The notes under the pieces were generated by a model. That model saw only the letters and a list, made by a program, of their open reading frames with translations. It was not told where the DNA came from and made no database searches. This document shows, piece after piece, positions 8,602-17,952 of a stretch of 64,000 nucleotides of DNA; position 1 is the stretch's first letter, and the number at the start of each line of letters is the position of its first letter. Both the position numbers and the translations under genes were made by a program. The DNA is from Candidatus Gastranaerophilales bacterium (GTDB lineage Bacteria > Cyanobacteriota > Vampirovibrionia > Gastranaerophilales > Gastranaerophilaceae), in NCBI GenBank assembly GCA_944324945.1, contig CALUYE010000003.1, positions 124,001 through 188,000 on the forward strand, given 5' to 3'.

Positions 8602-11600
8602 ATGACAGCAACAAAAAAAGCAAGCCGTATTACTCCTTCGGGCATTCCGGCAACTCGTCTTACAGATTTGCCTGATTTAATCGAAGTTCAAAAGAAATCA
8701 TTTGAACAATTTTTAAAAGAAGGCCTAAAAGAAGAACTTTTATCCTTCAGCCCGATTAAAGATTATACAGGCAGATTAGAATTACACTTTTTGCCTAACT
8801 ATACTTTTGATAAACCAAAATATACAATTGAAGAAGCAAGAATCCACGACGCAACTTACGCTAAACAATTAAGAGTTATGATGCGTCTTGTTAACCGTGA
8901 TTCAGGCGAAATCAAAGAACAAGAAGTTTATATCGGTGATATTCCTACAATGACCGATAAAGGTACATTCATCGTAAACGGTGCCGAACGTGTTATTGTC
9001 TCGCAAATTGTACGCTCACCCGGTATATATTATAAAAAAGAAGTTTCTCCAACGGGTAAACGTTTATATAATGCGACTCTAATCCCCAACCGCGGCGCAT
9101 GGCTTAAAATTGAAACCGATTCTAATGACTTAGTTTATGTAAAAATCGACAAAAACAGAAAAATCTTAGCAACAACCCTATTAAAAGCTTTAGGCATTAC
9201 GCCTGCCGAAATGGAATCATTATTTACTCACTTTGATTTCTTAAAGAAAACTCTTGATAAAGATACGGCAGCAACAACCGATGAAGCTTTGGTTGAAGTT
9301 TATAAAAAATTAAGACCCGGAGACCCTGCTACTCCTGCAGGCGGCCGCTCGATTTTAGAAGCAAGATTCTTTGACGAAAAGAAATACGATATCGGCAAAG
9401 TAGGACGTTACAAATTAAATAAAAAATTAGGTCTTAACTTACCCGAAACACAAAGAACAATCACAATTCAAGATATCGTTGCAGGTATTGAATATTTAAT
9501 CAATTTAACCTATGACGAAGGAACGCTTGATGATATCGACCACTTAGGAAACAGAAGAATACGCTCTGTTGGTGAATTATTGCAAAACCAATTCAGAGTC
9601 GGATTGTCAAGAATTGAAAGAATTGTTAAAGAAAGAATGACACTGCAAGACAGTGAAACTTTAACACCTTTAAATCTTTTAAATACAAAACCTTTGGTTG
9701 CGTCATTAAAAGAATTTTTCGGTTCATCTCAATTATCACAATTCATGGATCAAACAAACCCGCTGGCAGAATTAACTCACAAACGCCGTATTTCGGCTCT
9801 TGGCCCGGGCGGTTTAATGAGAGAACGTGCAGGTTTTGCCGTTCGTGATATTCACCCTTCGCACTACGGTCGTCTATGCCCCGTAGAAACTCCCGAAGGC
9901 CCCAACGCAGGTCTTATCAACTCTCTTGCAACACATGCCCGTGTTAACGATTACGGATTTATCGAAACTCCGTTCTTTGTTGTAAAAGACGGTCAGGTTA
10001 CAGATGAAGTACACTACTTAACGGCAGACGAAGATGAAAACTACCGTGTAGCACCTGCTGATATCGAGCTTACAAAAGACAGAAAGATTAAAGAAGAATA
10101 CGTTCCTGTCAGATACAGAAGTGAATTTACGATGGGTGAATCTTCAAAAGTTGACTATGTCGGCGTTTCACCTATTCAAATTATTTCAGTTGCGACATCG
10201 TTAATTCCCTTTATTGAACACGATGATGCTAACCGTGCACTGATGGGTTCAAACATGCAACGTCAAGCAGTTCCTCTTTTGGTAACTCAAAGACCGGTTG
10301 TCGGAACAGGCTTAGAAGCCCGTGTTGCAAAAGACTCGGGAATGGTTGCAGTGTCTGATGTTGACGGTGTTGTTGTTAAAGTTATGGGTGAAGAAATCCA
10401 TATTAAAGACAAAAAAGGCGACATACACCAATATCAACTTCTAAAATATGTCCGCTCAAACCAAGACACCTGCATCAACCAAAAACCGATTGTATCGGAA
10501 GGCGACGAAGTTAAAGCGGGCGATGTTATAGCAGACGGTGCCTCAACAAACATGGGTGAACTTTCGCTTGGTAAAAACGTGCTTGTTGCGTATATGCCCT
10601 GGGAAGGCTATAACTACGAAGATGCTATTTTATTAAGCGAAAGATGTGTTTATGATGATGTATTTACATCACTTCACATCGAAAAACTTGAAATTGATGC
10701 ACGTCAAACAAAATTAGGGCCCGAAGAAATTACAAGAGAAATCCCCAACGTCTCTGAAGATTCTATAAGACATCTTGATGAAAGAGGAATTGTAAGAATC
10801 GGGGCAAGAGTATATGCAGGCGATGTTTTAGTCGGTAAAATTACGCCAAAAGGCGAATCCGAACATCCGCCCGAAGAAAAATTATTAAGAGCAATCTTTG
10901 CTGAAAAAGCAAGAGATGTTAAAGACAACTCTCTTCGCGTTCCCCACGGAGAAGGCGGAAGGGTAGTCGACGTTAAAGTATTCGACAGAGAAAAAGGCGA
11001 CGAGTTGCCGCCCGGAGCAAATACGGTAATTCGTGTATATATTGCACAAAAACGTAAAGTTTCGGTTGGTGATAAATTATCGGGACGCCACGGTAACAAA
11101 GGTATTGTTTCAAGAATATTACCGAAAGAAGATATGCCTTTCTTGCCTGATGGAACTCCTGTTGATATCGTCTTAAATCCTCTGGGCGTACCTTCCCGTA
11201 TGAACGTAGGTCAAACTTACGAACATTTGCTTGGTCTTGCTTCATACTTAACGGGTAATCACTACGAATCTCCGTTGTTTGATGAAATGTACGGAGCTAA
11301 CCAATCGGAAATCAATACCAAAGCAGAGCTTTTAAAAGGTATTAAAGAAAAAGGCATCGATTGGGTTAGGGAAGACGGAAAAGTTACACTTTATGACGGC
11401 AGAACGGGCGAACCTTTTGACGAACCGATTGCTGTCGGTATTTCATATATCCTTAAACTTGTTCACCTTGTTGATGACAAAATTCACGCACGTTCAACAG
11501 GCCCATACTCACTTGTTACGCAACAACCCCTTGGCGGTAAAGCGCAATTCGGCGGTCAAAGATTCGGTGAAATGGAAGTTTGGGCGCTTGAAGCTTATGG

Positions 11601-11916
11601 CGCAGCTTATACGCTTCAAGAAATGTTAACAATCAAGTCAGATGACGTTAACGGAAGATCAAGAGCTTACGAAGCAATTGTTAAAGGCGACAATATCCCG
11701 AGACCCGGTATCCCTGAATCATTCAAAGTACTGGTTCGCGAACTTCAAAGTATCGGTCTTGATATTGCGGTATCCAAAAAAGGCGGCGAAGAAGTTGATT
11801 TAATGTCTGACAGCGACGACTTAAGAAAATCAGCTCCGAAAAGAGTTCTGTCGGATTTAGACTCGGAACTTCTTAATATCGACTTTTTTGACACAAGCGC
11901 AAGCTTCAAAGATTAA
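8602..11916 (+). CDS. rpoB: RNA polymerase beta subunit
   Basis: Forms one half of the RNA polymerase catalytic cleft. The 1104-residue length is close to cyanobacterial RpoB and shorter than E. coli RpoB (1342), which carries insertions. Recognisable blocks include the rifampicin pocket region ([20 protein letters not shown] then the ALGPGGL segment), the [14 protein letters not shown]-terminal block that contacts beta-prime, and the KFFTR-equivalent region near [12 protein letters not shown]. An AGAGG site precedes the ATG. It is followed after 34 bases by rpoC1. No rplJ/rplL lies upstream, unlike the usual proteobacterial order. Confidence 0.98.
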   Translation: MTATKKASRITPSGIPATRLTDLPDLIEVQKKSFEQFLKEGLKEELLSFSPIKDYTGRLELHFLPNYTFDKPKYTIEEARIHDATYAKQLRVMMRLVNRDSGEIKEQEVYIGDIPTMTDKGTFIVNGAERVIVSQIVRSPGIYYKKEVSPTGKRLYNATLIPNRGAWLKIETDSNDLVYVKIDKNRKILATTLLKALGITPAEMESLFTHFDFLKKTLDKDTAATTDEALVEVYKKLRPGDPATPAGGRSILEARFFDEKKYDIGKVGRYKLNKKLGLNLPETQRTITIQDIVAGIEYLINLTYDEGTLDDIDHLGNRRIRSVGELLQNQFRVGLSRIERIVKERMTLQDSETLTPLNLLNTKPLVASLKEFFGSSQLSQFMDQTNPLAELTHKRRISALGPGGLMRERAGFAVRDIHPSHYGRLCPVETPEGPNAGLINSLATHARVNDYGFIETPFFVVKDGQVTDEVHYLTADEDENYRVAPADIELTKDRKIKEEYVPVRYRSEFTMGESSKVDYVGVSPIQIISVATSLIPFIEHDDANRALMGSNMQRQAVPLLVTQRPVVGTGLEARVAKDSGMVAVSDVDGVVVKVMGEEIHIKDKKGDIHQYQLLKYVRSNQDTCINQKPIVSEGDEVKAGDVIADGASTNMGELSLGKNVLVAYMPWEGYNYEDAILLSERCVYDDVFTSLHIEKLEIDARQTKLGPEEITREIPNVSEDSIRHLDERGIVRIGARVYAGDVLVGKITPKGESEHPPEEKLLRAIFAEKARDVKDNSLRVPHGEGGRVVDVKVFDREKGDELPPGANTVIRVYIAQKRKVSVGDKLSGRHGNKGIVSRILPKEDMPFLPDGTPVDIVLNPLGVPSRMNVGQTYEHLLGLASYLTGNHYESPLFDEMYGANQSEINTKAELLKGIKEKGIDWVREDGKVTLYDGRTGEPFDEPIAVGISYILKLVHLVDDKIHARSTGPYSLVTQQPLGGKAQFGGQRFGEMEVWALEAYGAAYTLQEMLTIKSDDVNGRSRAYEAIVKGDNIPRPGIPESFKVLVRELQSIGLDIAVSKKGGEEVDLMSDSDDLRKSAPKRVLSDLDSELLNIDFFDTSASFKD

Positions 11917-11950
11917 TAAGTTTAAGATTAATAAATTCAAAGGAGAATAA

Positions 11951-13663
11951 ATGTCTACAAGTATTGATTATTTTGATTATATAAGAATTTCAATCGCATC
12001 GCCCGAAAGAATTCTGAAATGGTCATACGGGGAAGTTACAAAACCCGAAACAATTAACTATAGAACACTAAAACCCGAAAGAGACGGATTGTTCTGCGAA
12101 AAAATCTTTGGACCAACAAAGGACTGGGAATGTTTTTGCGGAAAATACAAAAGAGTTCGCCACAAAGGTATTATCTGCGAACGCTGCGGCGTTGAAGTTA
12201 CCGATTCAAAAGTAAGACGCCACAGAATGGGTCATATTAAATTAGCGGCTCCCGTTTCGCATATTTGGTTTTTAAAAGGCATTCCTTCATACCTTGGTTT
12301 GCTTTTGGATATGACATTAAAAGATTTGGAACAAATTATATACTTTAACAACTACGTTGTAGTTGACGGCGCAGACAGCCCCTTTAAAAAATTCCAGCTT
12401 TTAACCGAAGAAGAATATGAAGATTTCATCATGGAAAACGAAGATTCCAAACTGAAAGTAGGAATCGGCGCTGAAGTTATTAAAGAACTTTTAGCTGAAA
12501 TTAACCTTGAAGATCTTGCAAATGAAATCAGAGGCGAGCTTGAAAATGCAGGCGGCTCGGTTCAAAAAAGAGCTAAATTAATCAAACGCTTAAGATTGGT
12601 TGAAAGCTTGATTGATTCAGGAACCGAACCAACCTGGTTTATTATGGATGTATTACCCGTAACACCTCCTGATTTGCGTCCTATGGTTCAACTTGACGGC
12701 GGCAGATTTGCAACGTCAGACTTAAATGACTTATACAGACGTGTAATCAACAGAAACAACCGTCTTTTAAGATTGTTGGAAATGGGTGCGCCCGAAATTA
12801 TCGTAAGAAACGAAAAACGTATGCTACAAGAAGCGGTTGACGCTCTTATCGATAACGGCAGAAGAGGAAGAACGGTAGTAGGCCCCAATTCAAGACCTTT
12901 AAAATCATTATCAAACATCATTGAAGGTAAACAAGGTCGTTTCAGACAAAACTTACTTGGTAAACGTGTTGACTACTCCGGACGTTCGGTTATCGTTGTA
13001 GGACCTCAATTACAATTAAATCAATGCGGTTTACCTAAAGAAATGGCAATTGAATTATTCAAACCGTTTGTTGTTAATAAGTTAATCGAACGCGGACTTG
13101 TACAAAACATTAAATCCGCCAAAAAGAAAATAGAACGCTCGGAAGCTGTGGTATGGGATATACTTGAAGAAGTTGTTGACGGACACCCGGTTATGCTAAA
13201 CCGTGCTCCTACCTTGCACAGACTTGGTATTCAAGCGTTTGAACCTGTCCTTGTTGAAGGCAGAGCAATTCAATTACACCCTCTTGTATGTACAGCCTTC
13301 AACGCCGACTTCGACGGCGACCAAATGGCGGTTCACGTACCGTTATCAATCGAAGCTCAAGCAGAAGCAAGAATGTTAATGCTTGCAACAAACAATATCC
13401 TTGCTCCCGCAACAGGAAAACCGATTATTACACCGACGCAGGATATGGTTCTTGGCATGTATTATTTAACAATCATCAAAGATCCGAATTCTCCGATAAA
13501 AGGTTACTTCCACGATTTCAGCGATGCAATTGCAGCACACTCAACAGGAGTAATCAAGCTTCATGACAGAATCGTTGTAAGAGATGATAACCACAACAGA
13601 ATAGAAACAACCCCCGGTAGAATCATCTTTAACGAAACCGTCAGAAAATCGGTACTTTCATAA
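11951..13663 (+). CDS. rpoC1: RNA polymerase beta-prime subunit, N-terminal part (gamma)
   Basis: Carries the zinc-binding clamp region (CFCGKYKR and CERCGVEV blocks), the lid/rudder region and the catalytic loop NADFDGD at residues 451-457, whose three Asp residues (453, 455, 457) hold the active-site magnesium. The 570-residue protein ends by a normal TAA where other bacteria continue into the bridge helix. This split is the cyanobacterial/plastid arrangement. AGGAG lies before the ATG, and rpoC2 begins 44 bases after the stop. Because both halves carry intact conserved blocks, this is a genuine split and not a frameshift. Confidence 0.97.
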   Translation: MSTSIDYFDYIRISIASPERILKWSYGEVTKPETINYRTLKPERDGLFCEKIFGPTKDWECFCGKYKRVRHKGIICERCGVEVTDSKVRRHRMGHIKLAAPVSHIWFLKGIPSYLGLLLDMTLKDLEQIIYFNNYVVVDGADSPFKKFQLLTEEEYEDFIMENEDSKLKVGIGAEVIKELLAEINLEDLANEIRGELENAGGSVQKRAKLIKRLRLVESLIDSGTEPTWFIMDVLPVTPPDLRPMVQLDGGRFATSDLNDLYRRVINRNNRLLRLLEMGAPEIIVRNEKRMLQEAVDALIDNGRRGRTVVGPNSRPLKSLSNIIEGKQGRFRQNLLGKRVDYSGRSVIVVGPQLQLNQCGLPKEMAIELFKPFVVNKLIERGLVQNIKSAKKKIERSEAVVWDILEEVVDGHPVMLNRAPTLHRLGIQAFEPVLVEGRAIQLHPLVCTAFNADFDGDQMAVHVPLSIEAQAEARMLMLATNNILAPATGKPIITPTQDMVLGMYYLTIIKDPNSPIKGYFHDFSDAIAAHSTGVIKLHDRIVVRDDNHNRIETTPGRIIFNETVRKSVLS

Positions 13664-13707
13664 AATCGGTAATATAAGATAATTAAACAAAGAGGTAAAT
13701 ATAAATT

Positions 13708-16700
13708 ATGACAACATTAACTACTGAAAGCTCAAAAAAGAAAAAACGCGTTGAGTTTATCAATAAAGTTATGAATAAGAAAGCTCTTAACCAGCTTTTA
13801 TCTCAAGTATATCTTGAATGGGGCGGCGCAAAAACTGCAGAGCTTGCAAACAACCTTAAAAATCTCGGTTATAAATACGCCACAAAATCAGGTACAACAA
13901 TTTCAATCCATGACCTTCAGGTTCCAAAAGCTAAAAGTGAACTTCTTCAAGAAGCACAGGATGAAATTGAACGTTCTACAAGAAGATACTTAAAAGGCGA
14001 AATAACCGAAGTAGAAAGATATACAAAAGTTATTGACACATGGAGCGAAACAACCGCCAAATTAACGGAAAAAGTTGTTGAAGGCTTCGATAAATTAAAC
14101 CCGGTCTATATGATGGCATTCTCAGGAGCCCGTGGTAACTTATCACAAGTATCGCAATTAGTCGGTATGCGTGGTTTGATGGCTGATGCGCAGGGTCAAA
14201 TTATCGACTTACCCATTAAATCAAACTTTAAAGAAGGTCTATCTTGTACGGAATACGTTATTTCTTCATACGGTGCAAGAAAAGGTCTTGTAGATACCGC
14301 GCTTAAAACAGCCGACTCAGGTTACTTAACAAGACGTCTTGTTGACGTTGCACAGGATGTTATTATCAGAGAAGAAGACTGCCATACTGAAAAATACATC
14401 AATTTAACCGCAATTACTGACGGCGAAGATGTTATTGTACCGTTAGAAGACAGACTTCTTGGAAGAACGGTAGCACAAGATATAGTTGATAAAGACGGAA
14501 ATGTACTTGTTACAAAAAATACAACCGTTGATAGAGACGACCTTGAAAAAATTAAAACGGTAGGACTAAAAGAAGTCAAAGTCCGCTCAACTCTTACTTG
14601 CGAACTTGAATACGGAATTTGTCAAAAATGCTACGGCTGGTCAATGACAACACAAAGACCCGTTGATATCGGTGAAGCAATCGGTATTATTGCCGCTCAA
14701 TCAATCGGTGAGCCCGGTACGCAATTGACAATGAGAACATTCCACACAGGCGGTGTATTTAAAGGCTCAGGCGTAACACGTCAAGCAAAATCAACCGTTG
14801 ACGGTGTTGTTCAAACGGAAGTTAAAACAAGAGAACAAAGAACACGCCACGGGGATATTGTACAAATTGCAATCAAAGAAGCCGATGTCGAAATCAAAGG
14901 CAAAGACTATACCGATAAAGTCCACGTGCCTATGGGCGCTAAGGTTTTATGTAAAAAAGGCGACAAAGTTGAAGCAGGACAAGCAATTGCAGAATTTGAA
15001 CCCGCTTCAAAAGGCGACGGTTCACGTTTAACCGAAAAAGCTCTTAAAGATATTACATCGGACATTTCAGGAGAAGTAGTATTCCAAGACTTTGTTGCGG
15101 ACGAAAGAAAAGACAGACAAGGCAACATCTCAAGAATAGCTAACAAACAAGGTATTGTCTGGGTATTGGGAGGAGATGTTTATGCACTTCCTGTCGGTTC
15201 TAAAGTTTTAGTTAAAGACGGACAAAAAATCAAAAAAGGCGAAAAATTAGCTGAAACTCTTATTATTTCGGAACACGGCGGCGAAGTTCGCGTTGGTGAT
15301 AATCTTGAAATAAAAGAAGTTGAATTTGAAGGCAAAAAAATCAAAAAAATCGTTTCAGGTAAAGAATTAACGATTGTTATTGCTTCAATTCAAGCTTCAA
15401 ACGCTATTTTTGAACAAACCAAAAAAGAACAAATCTGGACGGTTCCTGAAACAGGCGAAAAATACGTTGTTAAATCTCCAGTTGATACAACTGTTGAAAA
15501 CGGTATGATAATAGCGGAATTGCTTGATGAAACCTGCAAAGTTGAATCATCCGGCGAAATCAGATACAACGGTTTAGAAGTTGATGAAAACCAAGTTGTT
15601 GTAACACCCGGACAGCTGGTATTTATCCCTGAAGAAATTCATCAAATTTCAAAAGATGCGACTCTTAAACTTGTTGAATCGGGAACTTATGTTGAAGCAG
15701 GCTGCGAAGTTGTAAAAGATATCTATACGCACATCGCAGGTATTGTTGAAATTAAAGAATTCAATGACATAATCCATGAAATCGTTGTTCGCCCAGGCGA
15801 ATTACATACTCTTGATTCAATCAATGACCTAAAAGTCGGCGAAGGCGAAGTAATTAAAGCAGGAACCGTTGTAGCGGGAAAAATCAAAGCAAAAGTTGAT
15901 TCAATCGTTACAATCGTTGAAAACGAAACCGATTTAATGGGACTTGATGATTTAGATGAAGAACTTGATGATACCCTGGAAGATGAAAGTCTTGAAGGCA
16001 AACCCGTTCAAATCTTAATCCGTCCTATACAAACATTTGATATTGAACCAAGAGATGTTTCAATTAAATTCAGTGCAACGGATGATGCTATTGAACTTCT
16101 TCCGATTACTCAAGTTCAATTCAAAGACGGTGCCAGAGTCAGAAACCTTGACGGTGCGGTATTAACAAGAACATCACTTGTTTTATCCATGTCAGGATAT
16201 ATTTCACACCTAAAAGGTATGGTTGAATTAGATTCTAAAGGCGATTTAAAAATTGTAGTTTTAGAAACGCTAATCGTTCGTCGTGAACAAGAAGATTCAT
16301 CACGCGGCTTATCTTCAACTCAAACCGAGCTTCTTGTTAAAGACGGTCAGATAATTGAACCAAAGACTCCCGTTACAAAAACACAGGTTCTTGCAATTAA
16401 CGATTCAATCGCATCAATCAATTCAAAAGACAATGAATTGAGAAGATTATTGCTTGTATCCGACAATTATGAAGAAACAATCAAAACAACGGATAAACCC
16501 ACAGTCAAAGAAGGAGACTATATTACCCTTGATTCAAAAGTTTCCAAAAATGAAACTTCACCGTACTCGGGTAAAGTAGTAAAAGTTGATGCCAAAAGCG
16601 TTACCGTAAGACTTGGCAGACCTCACTTAATTTCTCCCGGGGCATTGTTGCAGGTTGACAATTCGGCGCTTATCTTAAGAGGCGACTTACTTGCCACATT

Positions 16701-17553
16701 GGTCTTCGAAAGACAAAAAACGGGCGATATCGTTCAAGGTCTTCCCCGTGTTGAAGAACTTTTGGAGGCAAGAAAACCGAAAGACTCTGCAATTGTCGCA
16801 GAAGAAGACGGCGTAGCAGTAATCGAATACGAAGATGATATGCCAAGATTGTTTATTGAAAACGAAAACGGCAGAGTTGAAATCAAATATCCGATTGAAG
16901 CTCAAATTATCGTTAACGATAAACAACAAATTAAAAAAGGTGATCCTCTAACTTCAGGCCCGATGAATCCTCATGATGTCATCAGATTAAAAGGTGCAAA
17001 CGCTGCTCAACAATATCTTGTTGACGAGGTTCAAAGAGTTTACCGTTCACAAGGCGTTGAAATTTCCGATAAACACGTTGAAGTTATCGTACGTCAAATG
17101 ATTAAAAAGGTAAAAGTTCTTGATTCAGGTACTACAAAACTATTACCCGGAGAACTTGTCGAGCTTAAAGTTATTGAAGCCGAAAACGCTCAAGCAAGAG
17201 AAAATAACGGTCAAGAAGCAACTTATGAAGCATTATTGCTTGGTATTACAAAAGCTTCATTGAACACCGAATCGTTTATCTCTGCTGCTTCATTCCAGGA
17301 AACAACAAGAATCTTAACGGAAGCTGCCGTTGAAGGCAAAAAAGATATGTTAAGAGGTCTTAAAGAAAACGTTATTATCGGTAGATTAATACCTGCAGGT
17401 ACAGGATATTATCACCTTATTAACGCTTCCGAGGAAAAAGAAAAAGAAGCAATGAAAAGAGCTGCACAAAAACACCAATCAAGAAAACCCTCGGCAATCT
17501 TAGAAGAAATCGAAGGAATGTTCGGCGTGGTCGATCCCGATATGCAGTTATAA
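13708..17553 (+). CDS. rpoC2: RNA polymerase beta-prime subunit, C-terminal part with large trigger-loop insertion
   Basis: Completes beta-prime. The N-terminal part includes the second zinc site (Cys in EEDCH, then CELEYGICQKC) and the bridge-helix/trigger-loop start (GEAIGIIAAQSIGEPGTQLTMR, about residues 320-342). About 650 residues of insertion follow (roughly 350-1000). They are built from repeated short barrel-like units with G-[DQ]-x-[VI]-x-x-G motifs, for example KKGDKVEAGQAIAE and KDGQKIKKGEKLAE, as in the cyanobacterial SI3 sandwich-barrel hybrid array. The C-terminal part resumes at GDIVQGLPRVEELLEAR and ends in the beta-prime tail. Total 1281 residues. Confidence 0.97.
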   Translation: MTTLTTESSKKKKRVEFINKVMNKKALNQLLSQVYLEWGGAKTAELANNLKNLGYKYATKSGTTISIHDLQVPKAKSELLQEAQDEIERSTRRYLKGEITEVERYTKVIDTWSETTAKLTEKVVEGFDKLNPVYMMAFSGARGNLSQVSQLVGMRGLMADAQGQIIDLPIKSNFKEGLSCTEYVISSYGARKGLVDTALKTADSGYLTRRLVDVAQDVIIREEDCHTEKYINLTAITDGEDVIVPLEDRLLGRTVAQDIVDKDGNVLVTKNTTVDRDDLEKIKTVGLKEVKVRSTLTCELEYGICQKCYGWSMTTQRPVDIGEAIGIIAAQSIGEPGTQLTMRTFHTGGVFKGSGVTRQAKSTVDGVVQTEVKTREQRTRHGDIVQIAIKEADVEIKGKDYTDKVHVPMGAKVLCKKGDKVEAGQAIAEFEPASKGDGSRLTEKALKDITSDISGEVVFQDFVADERKDRQGNISRIANKQGIVWVLGGDVYALPVGSKVLVKDGQKIKKGEKLAETLIISEHGGEVRVGDNLEIKEVEFEGKKIKKIVSGKELTIVIASIQASNAIFEQTKKEQIWTVPETGEKYVVKSPVDTTVENGMIIAELLDETCKVESSGEIRYNGLEVDENQVVVTPGQLVFIPEEIHQISKDATLKLVESGTYVEAGCEVVKDIYTHIAGIVEIKEFNDIIHEIVVRPGELHTLDSINDLKVGEGEVIKAGTVVAGKIKAKVDSIVTIVENETDLMGLDDLDEELDDTLEDESLEGKPVQILIRPIQTFDIEPRDVSIKFSATDDAIELLPITQVQFKDGARVRNLDGAVLTRTSLVLSMSGYISHLKGMVELDSKGDLKIVVLETLIVRREQEDSSRGLSSTQTELLVKDGQIIEPKTPVTKTQVLAINDSIASINSKDNELRRLLLVSDNYEETIKTTDKPTVKEGDYITLDSKVSKNETSPYSGKVVKVDAKSVTVRLGRPHLISPGALLQVDNSALILRGDLLATLVFERQKTGDIVQGLPRVEELLEARKPKDSAIVAEEDGVAVIEYEDDMPRLFIENENGRVEIKYPIEAQIIVNDKQQIKKGDPLTSGPMNPHDVIRLKGANAAQQYLVDEVQRVYRSQGVEISDKHVEVIVRQMIKKVKVLDSGTTKLLPGELVELKVIEAENAQARENNGQEATYEALLLGITKASLNTESFISAASFQETTRILTEAAVEGKKDMLRGLKENVIIGRLIPAGTGYYHLINASEEKEKEAMKRAAQKHQSRKPSAILEEIEGMFGVVDPDMQL

Positions 17554-17571
17554 TTGCAATAATACATAAAG

Positions 17572-17604
17572 AAAAAGTCCCGTTATAACAATGGGACTTT
17601 TTTT
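17572..17604 (+). terminator. Terminator of the rpo operon
   Basis: A 10-bp stem AAAAAGTCCC (17572-17581) with GGGACTTTTT (17593-17602), followed by more T. Confidence 0.9.
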
Positions 17605-17685
17605 ATGCAACTAATTTTGCAATGTAAATTACACGCATATTTAACAGTATAAAAATAAAGTGTATATTCAAGCGCCATTTCGAAA

Positions 17686-17691
17686 TATAAT
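17686..17691 (+). promoter_or_regulatory. Consensus -10 box before the small RHH gene
   Basis: TATAAT ends six bases before the ATG at 17698. No -35 box and no Shine-Dalgarno site are seen, so a leaderless transcript is likely. Confidence 0.5.
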
Positions 17692-17697
17692 CGATAC

Positions 17698-17850
17698 ATG
17701 TTCAAGATAGAAAAACAAAAAGAAGAAACGGTAAATAAAACATTCAGGTTTCCCTTAAAATTAATTGAAGAACTGCAAACCATAGCCCAAAATAACGGTG
17801 TGTCTCTGAATTATCTTGTACAAAAATGCTGCGAATATGCGATGCGATAA
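17698..17850 (+). CDS. 50-residue ribbon-helix-helix protein (CopG/Arc-like)
   Basis: The open frame encodes 50 residues. A basic/acidic N-terminus leads into NKTFRFPLKLIEELQTIA, then NGVSLNYLVQKC. This is the pattern of a ribbon-helix-helix DNA-binding protein: a beta strand with alternating residues, helix A, a turn at N-G-V-S, and helix B. Such proteins act as dimers, often as autorepressors or antitoxins. No toxin-like gene is adjacent, since mutS follows. The gene lies alone between the rpo terminator and mutS. The fold is fairly clear by eye; the role is not. Confidence 0.65.
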   Translation: MFKIEKQKEETVNKTFRFPLKLIEELQTIAQNNGVSLNYLVQKCCEYAMR

Positions 17851-17952
17851 AATATATAGAATAATTTTAAATTCTTTACATTCAAGCCTAATTTTATTTT
17901 TTAGTGTAAAATGATTTTGTAGATAACAGGCGGCTGTCGGGAAATTTATAAG

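Noticed and set aside
13288-13566. Alternative-frame ORF within rpoC1
   Set aside because: It lies over the conserved catalytic segment; composition is that of a frame shadow.
13664-13707. Frameshift breaking a single rpoC
   Set aside because: The two ORFs have separate stop, ribosome site and start, and each has intact blocks; a genuine cyanobacterial-type split is the better reading.
15723-16001. Antisense Ser-rich ORF in rpoC2
   Set aside because: Ser/Ile-rich shadow of Glu/Asp-rich codons in the insertion region.
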